Positions 8,414 through 15,349 of a DNA stretch of 64,000 nt are shown here, one piece after another. Where the stretch lies: contig NZ_LWCS01000054.1 in the NCBI RefSeq assembly GCF_001650495.1, forward strand, positions 143,342-207,341, in the 5' to 3' direction. The DNA is from Mycolicibacterium iranicum. Its GTDB lineage: Bacteria > Actinomycetota > Actinomycetes > Mycobacteriales > Mycobacteriaceae. Each line of letters opens with the position of its first letter. Position 1 is the stretch's first letter. The position numbers and the translations under genes are program-made. The notes beneath the pieces were generated by a model that was not told where the DNA came from, did no database searches, and worked only from the letters and a program-made list of their open reading frames with translations.

Positions 8414-8433
8414 GCTGACCGCGACGCTCGTCG

Positions 8434-8487
8434 AGAGTGCAGCCAGGGTCGTGATTCCGTTGGCCGTCACAACCCTGGCTTCACTCT
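8434..8487. terminator. bidirectional hairpin between convergent genes
   Basis: 21-bp arms at 8434-8454 and 8467-8487 pair with two mismatches around a 12-base loop; the core is AGCCAGGGT / ACCCTGGCT. The hairpin sits between the convergent monooxygenase and L7/L12-like genes and ends 6 bp before the latter's stop. There is no U-run, as is common in mycobacteria. It could also be a member of a dispersed palindromic repeat family. Confidence 0.6.
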
Positions 8488-8493
8488 GGGCGA

Positions 8494-8796
8494 TCAAGGC
8501 GCCAGGCCGTCGACGATGTCCTTGGACTCCTTGAGCCCCAGCCCGGTCTGCTCGCGCAGCACCTTGATGGCCTCGATCTTCTTCCCGGCGAGGGCCAGCT
8601 GCACAACCTCCGGACTCACCGGGGGCCCGGCCACGGAGGGCACCTGCGTCTGCGGCGCCGCCGCCTCGGCGTGTGGTCCCGCCCCACGCAGTGCCCATTC
8701 GAGCTGCGCCACCCGCCGCTCCAGCTCCTCGACCCGTCGCCGCAGGCCTCCGTCGTCCACGTCGTCGGCATTGTCGGATCGCCCGAAGAGTCCCAT
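8494..8796 (-). CDS. stand-alone ribosomal L7/L12 C-terminal-domain protein
   Basis: A 100-residue protein in two parts. Residues about 15-38 (GGLRRRVEELERRVAQLEWA) form a heptad-type coiled coil; after a Pro/Ala linker, residues about 65-100 (ALAGKKIEAIKVLREQTGLG then KESKDIVDGL) are the ribosomal protein L7/L12 C-terminal fold. It lacks the L7/L12 N-terminal dimerisation domain that contacts L10, so it is not the ribosomal stalk protein. The function is unknown; dimerisation through the coiled coil is inferred. It is divergent from the prolyl oligopeptidase gene with only 28 bp between the starts. Confidence 0.8.
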   Translation of the reverse strand: MGLFGRSDNADDVDDGGLRRRVEELERRVAQLEWALRGAGPHAEAAAPQTQVPSVAGPPVSPEVVQLALAGKKIEAIKVLREQTGLGLKESKDIVDGLAP

Positions 8797-8824
8797 GCTG
8801 GGCGAGTATGGCGCATTGCGCAGA

Positions 8825-10855
8825 ATGGTGGGCGTGACCGACACCGACAGCGCGCACACCGACCCGTACCTCTGGCTCGAGGAGATCACCGGCGACGACG
8901 CGCTCGCCTGGGTACGTGAACACAACGAGCCGACGGTGGCCGAACTCAGCGGTGAGCGCTTCGAGCAGATGCGGGCCGAGGCGCTGGAGGTCCTCGACAC
9001 CGATGCGCGGATCCCGTATGTGCGCAGGCGCGGCGAGTACCTGTACAACTTCTGGCGCGACGCCGCCAACCAGAAAGGGCTGTGGCGGCGCACGACACTG
9101 GAGAGTTACCGCACCGAGAAACCGGACTGGGAGGTCATCATCGACCTCGACGAGCTCGCGCGGGCCGAAGACCAGAACTGGGTGTGGGCCGGTGCGGATG
9201 TGATCGAACCGGACCACTCACTGGCTCTGATCAGCTTGTCACGTGGCGGCTCCGATGCCGCCGTTGTTCGCGAATTCGACATGCGCACAAGAACTTTTGT
9301 CGAGGGCGGGTTCGAATTGGCCGAGGCCAAGTCGCAGGTTTCCTGGGAGGACGAGAACACGCTGCTGGTCGGCACCGACTTCGGCGAGGGGTCGCTCACC
9401 GAGTCCGGCTATCCGCGACTGGTCAAGCGGTGGCGACGCGGTACGCCGCTGGCCGAAGCCGAGACCGTGTTCAGCGGTGCGGAATCGGACGTGGTCGTCG
9501 CGGGATCACGGGATCACACCGAAGGTTTCGAACGCACGCTCGTGAGCCGCGCCTTCGACTTCTTCAACGAGCGGGTCTACGAACTGCGCGATGGCGAATT
9601 GATTCGTATCGACACCCCAACCGACGCGAGCATCTCGATCCACCGGGAGTGGCTTCTGATCGAGTTGCGAACCGAGTGGAAGTACGGCGCCCAGGCGTAT
9701 CCGGCTGGTTCCCTGATCGCCGCCGATTACGAGAAATTCCTCAGTGGCACAGCCGAATTGCAGTCGGTTTTCACCCCGGATGCGCACACCTGTCTGCACC
9801 ACTACGCGTGGACGCGCGATCGCCTCGTCGTGGTCACGCTTGCCGATGTGGCCAGCCGTGTCGCGATCTACACACCCGGCGAGTGGACCTCCCGGCCGGT
9901 GCCCGGACTCCCCGAGAACACCAACACCGTGATCGTCGGCACAGATCCGTTGGGTGACGAGATCTTCCTGGACTCTTCAGGTTTCCTCACTCCGTCTCGC
10001 CTACTGCACGGGACGGCCGGTGGGGGCCTCAACGAGATCAAGCGGGCGCCGTCGTTCTTCGACGCGTCGGATCTGGAGGTGTCACAGTTCTTCGCGACCT
10101 CCGACGACGGCACCGCGATCCCCTACTTCGTGGTCGGACACCGGCACCGCCAGGGACCCGGTCCGACGCTGCTCGGTGGTTACGGCGGGTTCGAGGTGGC
10201 GCGCACGCCGGGCTACGACGGCGTCCTCGGCCGGCTTTGGCTGTCGCGCGGCGGCACCTACGTGCTGGCCAACATTCGCGGTGGCGGCGAGTACGGGCCG
10301 ACGTGGCACACCCAGGCCATGCGCGAGGGCAGACACCTTGTCGGAGAGGACTTCGCAGCTGTGGCAAAGGATCTGGTTGACCGCGGGATCACCACCGTCG
10401 ATCAACTCGGCGCACAGGGTGGAAGCAACGGCGGGTTGCTGATGGGAATCATGCTGACCAAGTACCCCGAACTGTTCGGGGGCCTGGTGTGCAGCGTGCC
10501 GCTTCTCGACATGAAGCGCTTTCATCTTCTGCTTGCCGGCGCATCGTGGGTCGCGGAATACGGCGATCCCGATAACCCCGACGACTGGAAGTTCATCTCC
10601 GAATACTCGCCCTATCAGAATATTTCGCCGGACAGACGATACCCGCCGGTTCTCATGACCACGTCAACCCGTGACGACCGGGTCCATCCCGGCCATGCGA
10701 GGAAGATGACCGCCGCGCTCGAGGCAGCCGGGCACTCGGTCCGTTATTACGAGAACATCGAGGGCGGCCACGCCGGCGCGTCGGACAACCCACAGATCGC
10801 CTTCCGATCCGCACTAGTCTTCGAGTACCTGCTGCGCATCCTGAACGGAAACTGA
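8825..10855 (+). CDS. prolyl oligopeptidase family serine peptidase (S9)
   Basis: A 676-residue S9 peptidase that cleaves short peptides after proline, probably in the cytoplasm as no signal peptide is visible. N-terminus DPYLWLEEITGDDALAWV is typical. A beta-propeller occupies about residues 80-400 and the alpha/beta-hydrolase domain the rest, with the nucleophile in GGSNGG (Ser about 534), the acid in STRDDRVHPGHA and the catalytic His in EGGHAGASDN. The ATG at 8825 or the GTG three codons later (8834) are both possible. The next gene begins one base after its stop. Confidence 0.9.
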   Translation: MVGVTDTDSAHTDPYLWLEEITGDDALAWVREHNEPTVAELSGERFEQMRAEALEVLDTDARIPYVRRRGEYLYNFWRDAANQKGLWRRTTLESYRTEKPDWEVIIDLDELARAEDQNWVWAGADVIEPDHSLALISLSRGGSDAAVVREFDMRTRTFVEGGFELAEAKSQVSWEDENTLLVGTDFGEGSLTESGYPRLVKRWRRGTPLAEAETVFSGAESDVVVAGSRDHTEGFERTLVSRAFDFFNERVYELRDGELIRIDTPTDASISIHREWLLIELRTEWKYGAQAYPAGSLIAADYEKFLSGTAELQSVFTPDAHTCLHHYAWTRDRLVVVTLADVASRVAIYTPGEWTSRPVPGLPENTNTVIVGTDPLGDEIFLDSSGFLTPSRLLHGTAGGGLNEIKRAPSFFDASDLEVSQFFATSDDGTAIPYFVVGHRHRQGPGPTLLGGYGGFEVARTPGYDGVLGRLWLSRGGTYVLANIRGGGEYGPTWHTQAMREGRHLVGEDFAAVAKDLVDRGITTVDQLGAQGGSNGGLLMGIMLTKYPELFGGLVCSVPLLDMKRFHLLLAGASWVAEYGDPDNPDDWKFISEYSPYQNISPDRRYPPVLMTTSTRDDRVHPGHARKMTAALEAAGHSVRYYENIEGGHAGASDNPQIAFRSALVFEYLLRILNGN

Positions 10856-10856
10856 C

Positions 10857-11504
10857 ATGACGACCTGGAAAACGTTTCTCACCGTCACTGCCGGGTCGGC
10901 ACTGCTGCTGACCGGATGCTCGCAGAACATCAGCGGAACTGCCGTGACGGCTGCCGCTGATGGTGCCGCCGCGGCCGGCGGCGGCGAAGCCCAGTGCACT
11001 ACCGTCGACGCACCGCTCGATGACATCCCCAGTGAAGACGACGGTGAACCGCTGCTGCGCATTCCGGTGCCCGACGGGTGGGAGCGCAACTCGATGATGG
11101 ACAGCGAGATCATCCGATACACCATCGTTTCGACCGATCTGATCAGCAATGAGTTCGCCCCCAACGCCGTCGTCACCCTCGAGTCGGTACGTGGCATCGA
11201 GGCTCCTGAGGACGTGTTCGAAGAGAACCGGGCCAATCTGGAGAACGGCCTCGGCGCATTCGACTTGGAGACCGTCAGCAATACGACCTGCGGATTACCC
11301 TCCGAGACAACCCATTACGTCGCTCCGCCGATGGGTCCAGCACCGGAGCGGCCGATCATCATGCATGCCGTCGTCGCCGAGGACAGGGGTTCCACCTACC
11401 TCGCCACACTCACCATCCAGACCACCGACCCCACCGATCCCAGGTACGTCGCCGACTCACAGGAGATCATCGACGGGTTCCAGATGCTGGTGCCGGGATC
11501 GTGA
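10857..11504 (+). CDS. LpqN/LpqT-type lipoprotein
   Basis: A 215-residue exported lipoprotein with signal MTTWKTFLTVTAGSALLLTGC (lipobox LLTGC), an Ala/Gly linker, then an LpqN/LpqT-like domain with LLRIPVPDGWERNSMM early and 'DSQEIIDGFQMLVPG' at the end, the usual closing of that family. Two cysteines (QCTTVDA and TTCGLPSE) could form a disulfide. These lipoproteins are common in mycobacteria and act at the cell envelope, with no defined enzymatic role. The ATG lies one base after the peptidase stop, so it is operonic. Confidence 0.8.
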   Translation: MTTWKTFLTVTAGSALLLTGCSQNISGTAVTAAADGAAAAGGGEAQCTTVDAPLDDIPSEDDGEPLLRIPVPDGWERNSMMDSEIIRYTIVSTDLISNEFAPNAVVTLESVRGIEAPEDVFEENRANLENGLGAFDLETVSNTTCGLPSETTHYVAPPMGPAPERPIIMHAVVAEDRGSTYLATLTIQTTDPTDPRYVADSQEIIDGFQMLVPGS

Positions 11505-11863
11505 GCACAGCGTCTTACGTGCTGCTCGGAGCGGGTGCACTGGCGCTCATTTTGGGAGCCGCAGTACCCGGATGGGATACTCCCACCCTGCCCAAGCGCG
11601 CGGTCAAGCGCCGCATCTACTGGGCAGGAACCGTTGCCGGGGTCGTTCTTGTTTTCCTGGGTGGGCTGCCCGACCTGCAGAGTTCCGTTGCGTTCGTCGT
11701 CGCCGCGCTGATTCTTATGGTCGGCTCGGCCTACTTCCGGACACCGCACATCAAGATCGGCGGCAAGATCTATTCAGCGTACGAACCTCATCGGGAACCC
11801 GACCCGCCGGCCGGTGACCAGAAGGCGAACCCCGAACCCCGACCTAGAGGCTCGGCTGGTTGA
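11501..11863 (+). CDS. small membrane protein with a replaced C-terminus, 120 aa
   Basis: A GTG-started protein overlapping the lipoprotein stop by 4 bp (GTGA). It has three hydrophobic segments (about 5-23, 42-57, 62-80), then a polar tail from YEPHREPDPP on. The family is not recognised. The codons for EPHREPDPP lie in a 27-bp sequence that occurs again, perfectly, at 13758-13784, where the same frame reads EPHREPDPPPAV then stop. The present tail (AGDQKANPEPRPRGSAG) may therefore be foreign and the original end may lie 2 kb downstream. Confidence 0.7.
   Translation: MSTASYVLLGAGALALILGAAVPGWDTPTLPKRAVKRRIYWAGTVAGVVLVFLGGLPDLQSSVAFVVAALILMVGSAYFRTPHIKIGGKIYSAYEPHREPDPPAGDQKANPEPRPRGSAG
11782..11808 (+). 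repeat. 27-bp direct repeat, copy 1
   Basis: Perfect match to 13758-13784. It begins CGAACCTCATCGGG and ends ACCCGCC. This copy is inside the 3' part of the small membrane protein gene. The two copies bound a 1,976-bp unit containing the serine hydrolase gene. Confidence 0.9.
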
Positions 11864-11958
11864 TTGACAGTCCGGATCGGCATTCTTCACTCGCTGTTCA
11901 ATCGGCGATCACTGATTGGCATTCTTTCTCAAATGTGCTGACCTGGAGTCTTTTTGGA

Positions 11959-11976
11959 CGCCATTGATCAATGGCG
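11959..11976. promoter_or_regulatory. 18-bp perfect palindrome
   Basis: CGCCATTGATCAATGGCG reads the same on both strands. It lies 143 bp upstream of the hydrolase GTG in the AT-richer leader, and looks like an operator for a dimeric repressor or activator. No regulator gene is adjacent. Confidence 0.5.
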
Positions 11977-12106
11977 AAATACACAGGAGCCCAGGGCCTT
12001 CAACAATCCTGAAGATCACGTCACCGATTCATCATTTCTGGGCGATGCCATTCAGCAAGGGCCGCCGCGTAACCTCGAGCAGACCTGCCGATGCCGCGAG
12101 GACGGC

Positions 12107-12112
12107 TAGGAT
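12107..12112 (+). promoter_or_regulatory. -10 box of a probable leaderless promoter
   Basis: TAGGAT followed by six bases and then the GTG of the serine hydrolase at 12119. With a start site about 7 bases after the -10, the mRNA would begin at or next to the GTG, with no ribosome-binding site, as is common in mycobacteria. No good -35 is visible. Confidence 0.5.
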
Positions 12113-12118
12113 AGCGTT

Positions 12119-13714
12119 GTGCCACAACATGTCTACCGTCGCACAGCGGTCGCCATCCTCGCCGCATCGGCGCTGATCCTTGGTAGCGGCGCGTGCGCCG
12201 AGCCCCGGCCGGTTTCGCAACCCGCGACACCGGCCGAGCCGCCGATGGAGCAGCCGGCGACCGACCTTCCGGAGAACGCGGTCCGCGATGCGGTGTCGCG
12301 CATCGACGGCATCGCCGATGAACTGATGGCGCGATCCGGCATTCCGGGGATGGCTGTAGCGGTGGTGCATCGCGGAGAAACGATCTATGCCAAGGGATTC
12401 GGCGTCAAGGACAACCGGAAACCGGCCGACGATCCGGCGAACCAGGTTGACCCGGACACCGTGTTCCAGCTGGCGTCGCTGTCCAAGCCGCTCGGCGCCA
12501 CCGTGGTCGCCCACCAGGTCAGCCGGAATGCGATCAGCTGGGACACCCCAGTCATCGACAGCCTGCCGTGGTTCGCACTGTCAGATCCCGCCGTCACCAG
12601 AATGGTCACCGTCGGCGACATGTACGCGCATCGTTCGGGGCTACCGGAACTCGCCGGTGATCTACTCGAAGACCTCGGTTACGACCGCCGCTACATACTG
12701 GACCGCCTGCGCGACTATCCGCTGGATCCGTTCCGGATCACCTACCACTACAGCAACTACGGATTGACGACGGGCGCCGAAGCGGTCGCCGCCGCGGCGG
12801 GCACCACGTGGGAGAACCTGAGTCAAGACGTGCTGTACGGGCCACTGGGCATGACGTCGACGAGCTCACGGTTCGCCGACTATCTCCAACGCCCCAACCG
12901 CGCGGTGGGCCACATCGATATGGACGGAACCTACCGCCCGGACTATGTGCGTGACCCGGATCCGCAATCGCCGGCCGGCGGGGTCAGCAGTTCGGTCAAC
13001 GACCTGACGCGCTGGCTGACCATGCTGATGGGCAACGGCACGTTCGAGGGCACACAGATTGCCGAACCCGCCTCGTTACTGCCGGCACTGACCCCGCAGA
13101 GCGTGGCCGACCGCGCGCAGGACACCTCCGCACGATCCGGGTTCTACGGATACGGCTTCGACGTGGGCGTCACCTCGGACGCCAGGACGTCGCTGAGCCA
13201 CTCCGGAGCTTTCGAGCTGGGTGCCGGGACGAACTTCGTCTACCTGCCGTCGGCCGAGGTCGCCATCGTGGCGCTGACCAATGCCACCCCGGCGGGTGTG
13301 CCCGAGGCACTCACGGCGCAGTTCGCCGATCTCGTGCAGTTCGGCGAGGTTCGGGAGGATTGGTACCAGCTGTACAACGCGGCGTTCACCACGATGGAGC
13401 AGCCGGTGGGCTCGCTCGCGGGGAAACAACCCCCGGCCGACGCCGCGCCGCCCGCCCCGCTGGCGAGCTATGTCGGGGTTTATGACAATCCGTTCTGGGG
13501 GCCTGCGCGCGTTACCGAGGAGAACGGCCAACTGCAGCTGATGCTGGGCTCGCAACTGGTTGTGCCGCTGCGGCATTGGGCTGGAAACACCTTCGCGGTC
13601 AGCTTCGTTGCAGAAAACTCACCGCCTGGCAGCCAGTCGACCGCCGTGTTCGACGGTGACACGCTGACTCTGGAGTACTACGACACCATCGGCAACGGAG
13701 CATTCACCAGGTAA
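12119..13714 (+). CDS. serine beta-lactamase-like hydrolase (class C/PBP4* family), exported
   Basis: A 531-residue serine hydrolase. The N-terminus (RRTAVAILAASALILGSGAC) is a signal peptide with an imperfect lipobox. The catalytic module has the SxxK nucleophile at about Ser120 (SLSK), the YSN motif in YHYSNYG, and SHSGAF in place of the KTG box, as in esterases and D-amino peptidases of the family. The last 90 residues (LASYVGVYDNPFWGPARV on) resemble the beta-barrel tail of DUF3471-type proteins. The substrate is not predictable; it need not be a beta-lactam. It is the only gene between the two copies of the 27-bp repeat and has its own, apparently leaderless, promoter. Confidence 0.85.
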   Translation: MPQHVYRRTAVAILAASALILGSGACAEPRPVSQPATPAEPPMEQPATDLPENAVRDAVSRIDGIADELMARSGIPGMAVAVVHRGETIYAKGFGVKDNRKPADDPANQVDPDTVFQLASLSKPLGATVVAHQVSRNAISWDTPVIDSLPWFALSDPAVTRMVTVGDMYAHRSGLPELAGDLLEDLGYDRRYILDRLRDYPLDPFRITYHYSNYGLTTGAEAVAAAAGTTWENLSQDVLYGPLGMTSTSSRFADYLQRPNRAVGHIDMDGTYRPDYVRDPDPQSPAGGVSSSVNDLTRWLTMLMGNGTFEGTQIAEPASLLPALTPQSVADRAQDTSARSGFYGYGFDVGVTSDARTSLSHSGAFELGAGTNFVYLPSAEVAIVALTNATPAGVPEALTAQFADLVQFGEVREDWYQLYNAAFTTMEQPVGSLAGKQPPADAAPPAPLASYVGVYDNPFWGPARVTEENGQLQLMLGSQLVVPLRHWAGNTFAVSFVAENSPPGSQSTAVFDGDTLTLEYYDTIGNGAFTR

Positions 13715-13757
13715 GGCCCATTCCGGTTGCCGGGACTGTTTTCAACAGCTCTTGCAT

Positions 13758-13784
13758 CGAACCTCATCGGGAACCCGACCCGCC
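13758..13784 (+). repeat. 27-bp direct repeat, copy 2
   Basis: Identical to 11782-11808. Read in the frame of the small membrane protein it gives EPHREPDPP, and the next bases continue with PAV and a TAA, a plausible original C-terminus. It lies 43 bp after the hydrolase stop and 86 bp before the DUF417 gene. Confidence 0.9.
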
Positions 13785-13870
13785 ACCAGCGGTGTAACGC
13801 TCGGCGCGCTTCTCGGCACTACCCGGTGATGGCTTCGCTGCCCGGCGGGGCCCGCCCCGAGAGGACCGCC

Positions 13871-14353
13871 ATGACCGCCACCACCCGCACCCCCCTCACC
13901 GCTCGCCTCTCCCAACTGGAGAGCGTCAGCGGCGCGCTCGCCCGCTACGGACTCGTCATAGTCCTCGCCTGGATCGGCGCGTTGAAGTTCACCGCCTACG
14001 AGGCGCAGGGCATCGCACCGCTGGTCTCGAACAGCCCGTTCATGAGCTGGGTCTACGAGATCTTCTCCGTCGGCACTTTTTCGGCGTTGCTCGGCGTTCT
14101 CGAGCTCGCCACCGCCGCGCTGATCGCTGTCAAGCCGTGGTGGCCCCGGCTGTCGGCCGTCGGCAGTGTGATCGCGGTCGGCCTGTTCGTCGCGACGCTG
14201 AGCTTCCTGTTCACCACCCCCGGCGTCTTCGAGGCCTCCGCAGGCGGCTTTCCCGCCCTGTCGTCGACCGGCCAATTCCTCATCAAGGACGTCGCGCTGC
14301 TGGGAATCTCGGCGTGGACTTTCGCTGACGCGCTGCGGAGTTCACACTTCTGA
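13871..14353 (+). CDS. DUF417 (YkgB/RclC-like) membrane protein
   Basis: A 160-residue inner-membrane protein with four hydrophobic segments. The region ARYGLVIVLAWIGALKFTAY followed by GIAPLVSNSPFMSWVYEIFS is diagnostic of DUF417, as is the closing FLIKDVALLGISAW. E. coli YkgB (RclC) belongs to the reactive-chlorine resistance locus, so a role in oxidant stress is possible. The ATG at 13871 is chosen because the conserved part begins shortly after it; a longer frame opens at 13727 but covers the 27-bp repeat. The ECF sigma gene begins two bases after its stop. Confidence 0.85.
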   Translation: MTATTRTPLTARLSQLESVSGALARYGLVIVLAWIGALKFTAYEAQGIAPLVSNSPFMSWVYEIFSVGTFSALLGVLELATAALIAVKPWWPRLSAVGSVIAVGLFVATLSFLFTTPGVFEASAGGFPALSSTGQFLIKDVALLGISAWTFADALRSSHF

Positions 14354-14354
14354 T

Positions 14355-14990
14355 ATGACGAGCACGTCGACCGACGAGGCCGGCCTCATCGCCGCACTTC
14401 GGGCGCGCGATGAGGCCGCTTTCGCGACTCTGGTCGACACTCACACGCCGGCGATGCTGAGGCTCGCGCGCGGCTACGTGGCCAATCACGCGATCGCCGA
14501 GGAGGTCGTCCAGGAGGTGTGGCTCGCGCTGCTCAAGGGTCTGGACAGATTTGAGGGTCGATCCTCCTTGCGCACATGGCTTTTCACCGTGCTGATCAAC
14601 ATCGCCAAGAAGCGAGGCCTCCGGGAGCGGAGCGACGCCGACATCCAGGTGCTCGCCTATACCGGCGGGACTGTCGACCCGGCACGATTCCGGGAGAATG
14701 ACGACCTCTACCCGGGCCACTGGAAACCCGACGAGATGCCGGTGCCGTTCCCCGACACCCCGGAGGGCTCCGTGCTTGGCGACGAACTACTGAACATCAC
14801 CCGCCGCGAGTTGGACAAGCTTCCCGAACGCCAGCGTGTCGTGGTGACGATGCGGGACATGCTCGATATGGACTCTGCGGAAGTCAGCGAACTCCTGGGT
14901 ATCACCCTGGCCAATCAGCGGGTATTGCTGCATCGAGGACGCGCCGCGATCAGACAGGCGTTGGAGTGCTACGTGAAGGAGGCGATGTGA
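14355..14990 (+). CDS. ECF-family RNA polymerase sigma factor
   Basis: A 211-residue sigma factor with region 2 (VDTHTPAMLRLARGYVANHA, then EEVVQEVWLALLKGLDRFEG and TWLFTVLINIAKKRG) and region 4 (LDKLPERQRVVVTMRDMLDM, then LLGITLANQRVLLHRGRAAI). An insert of about 50 residues between them (DVQVLAYTGG ... FPDTPEG type) is somewhat long. The ATG lies two bases after the DUF417 stop and its stop overlaps the start of a zinc-finger anti-sigma gene, giving a DUF417-sigma-anti-sigma operon. The DUF417 gene may be a member of its regulon. Confidence 0.92.
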   Translation: MTSTSTDEAGLIAALRARDEAAFATLVDTHTPAMLRLARGYVANHAIAEEVVQEVWLALLKGLDRFEGRSSLRTWLFTVLINIAKKRGLRERSDADIQVLAYTGGTVDPARFRENDDLYPGHWKPDEMPVPFPDTPEGSVLGDELLNITRRELDKLPERQRVVVTMRDMLDMDSAEVSELLGITLANQRVLLHRGRAAIRQALECYVKEAM

Positions 14991-15229
14991 CCGACTCACG
15001 GCCGCTCGACTGCAACGAACTCGTCGAATTGGTGACCGACTACCTCGATGGGACGCTCGATCTGGATACCCGTGCTCGGTTCGACGAGCACCTGATGGGA
15101 TGTGAGGGCTGCGACAACTATCTGCAGCAGTTCCGCACGACCGTCGCCACGCTGGGCAAGGTGCCGGAGAGCGCACTGGAGCCCGCCTTCCGCGACAAGC
15201 TGCTCGACGCGTTCCGGGGTTGGCGCTGA
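14987..15229 (+). CDS. zinc-finger (ZAS) anti-sigma factor
   Basis: An 80-residue protein translated from a GTG that overlaps the sigma factor stop (ATGTGA). It has CNELVELVTDYLDGTLD followed by HLMGCEGCDNYLQQF, giving the HxxxCxxC zinc motif of ZAS anti-sigma factors that answer redox change. It lacks a transmembrane helix, so it is cytoplasmic, like RsrA-type proteins. Thiol oxidation with zinc release would free the sigma factor; this is inferred from the family. Confidence 0.88.
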   Translation: MTDSRPLDCNELVELVTDYLDGTLDLDTRARFDEHLMGCEGCDNYLQQFRTTVATLGKVPESALEPAFRDKLLDAFRGWR

Positions 15230-15326
15230 CCATGCCGGGACCTGCGCTACCCGAGTTCGAGACCTCGCTCTGACCGGCGCCGGACCGGCGCCCCGACCCG
15301 TCACACGTCATTGGCCCGTGACCATT

Positions 15327-15337
15327 TACGTTACGTA
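15327..15337. promoter_or_regulatory. short palindrome upstream of the FAD monooxygenase
   Basis: TACGTTACGTA has perfect 5-bp arms about a single central base, 12 bp before the ATG of the monooxygenase. It is a candidate operator of the TetR-type regulator encoded downstream in the same operon. Confidence 0.4.
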
Positions 15338-15349
15338 CCCGTTTCGTTT

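Larger units (their letters stand above)
11864..12118. other. AT-richer non-coding leader of the serine hydrolase gene
   Basis: About 255 bp without a convincing gene, with clearly lower GC than its surroundings. It holds a repeated GGCATTCTT (near 11879 and 11917), a perfect 18-bp palindrome at 11959-11976 and, at its end, a -10 box directly before the GTG of the hydrolase. A short opening at 11916-12176 has no recognisable product and is not called. Confidence 0.6.

Noticed and set aside
11916..12176. 86-residue frame in the AT-richer leader
   Set aside because: No homology recognised, no RBS, and it overlaps the promoter and start of the hydrolase gene.
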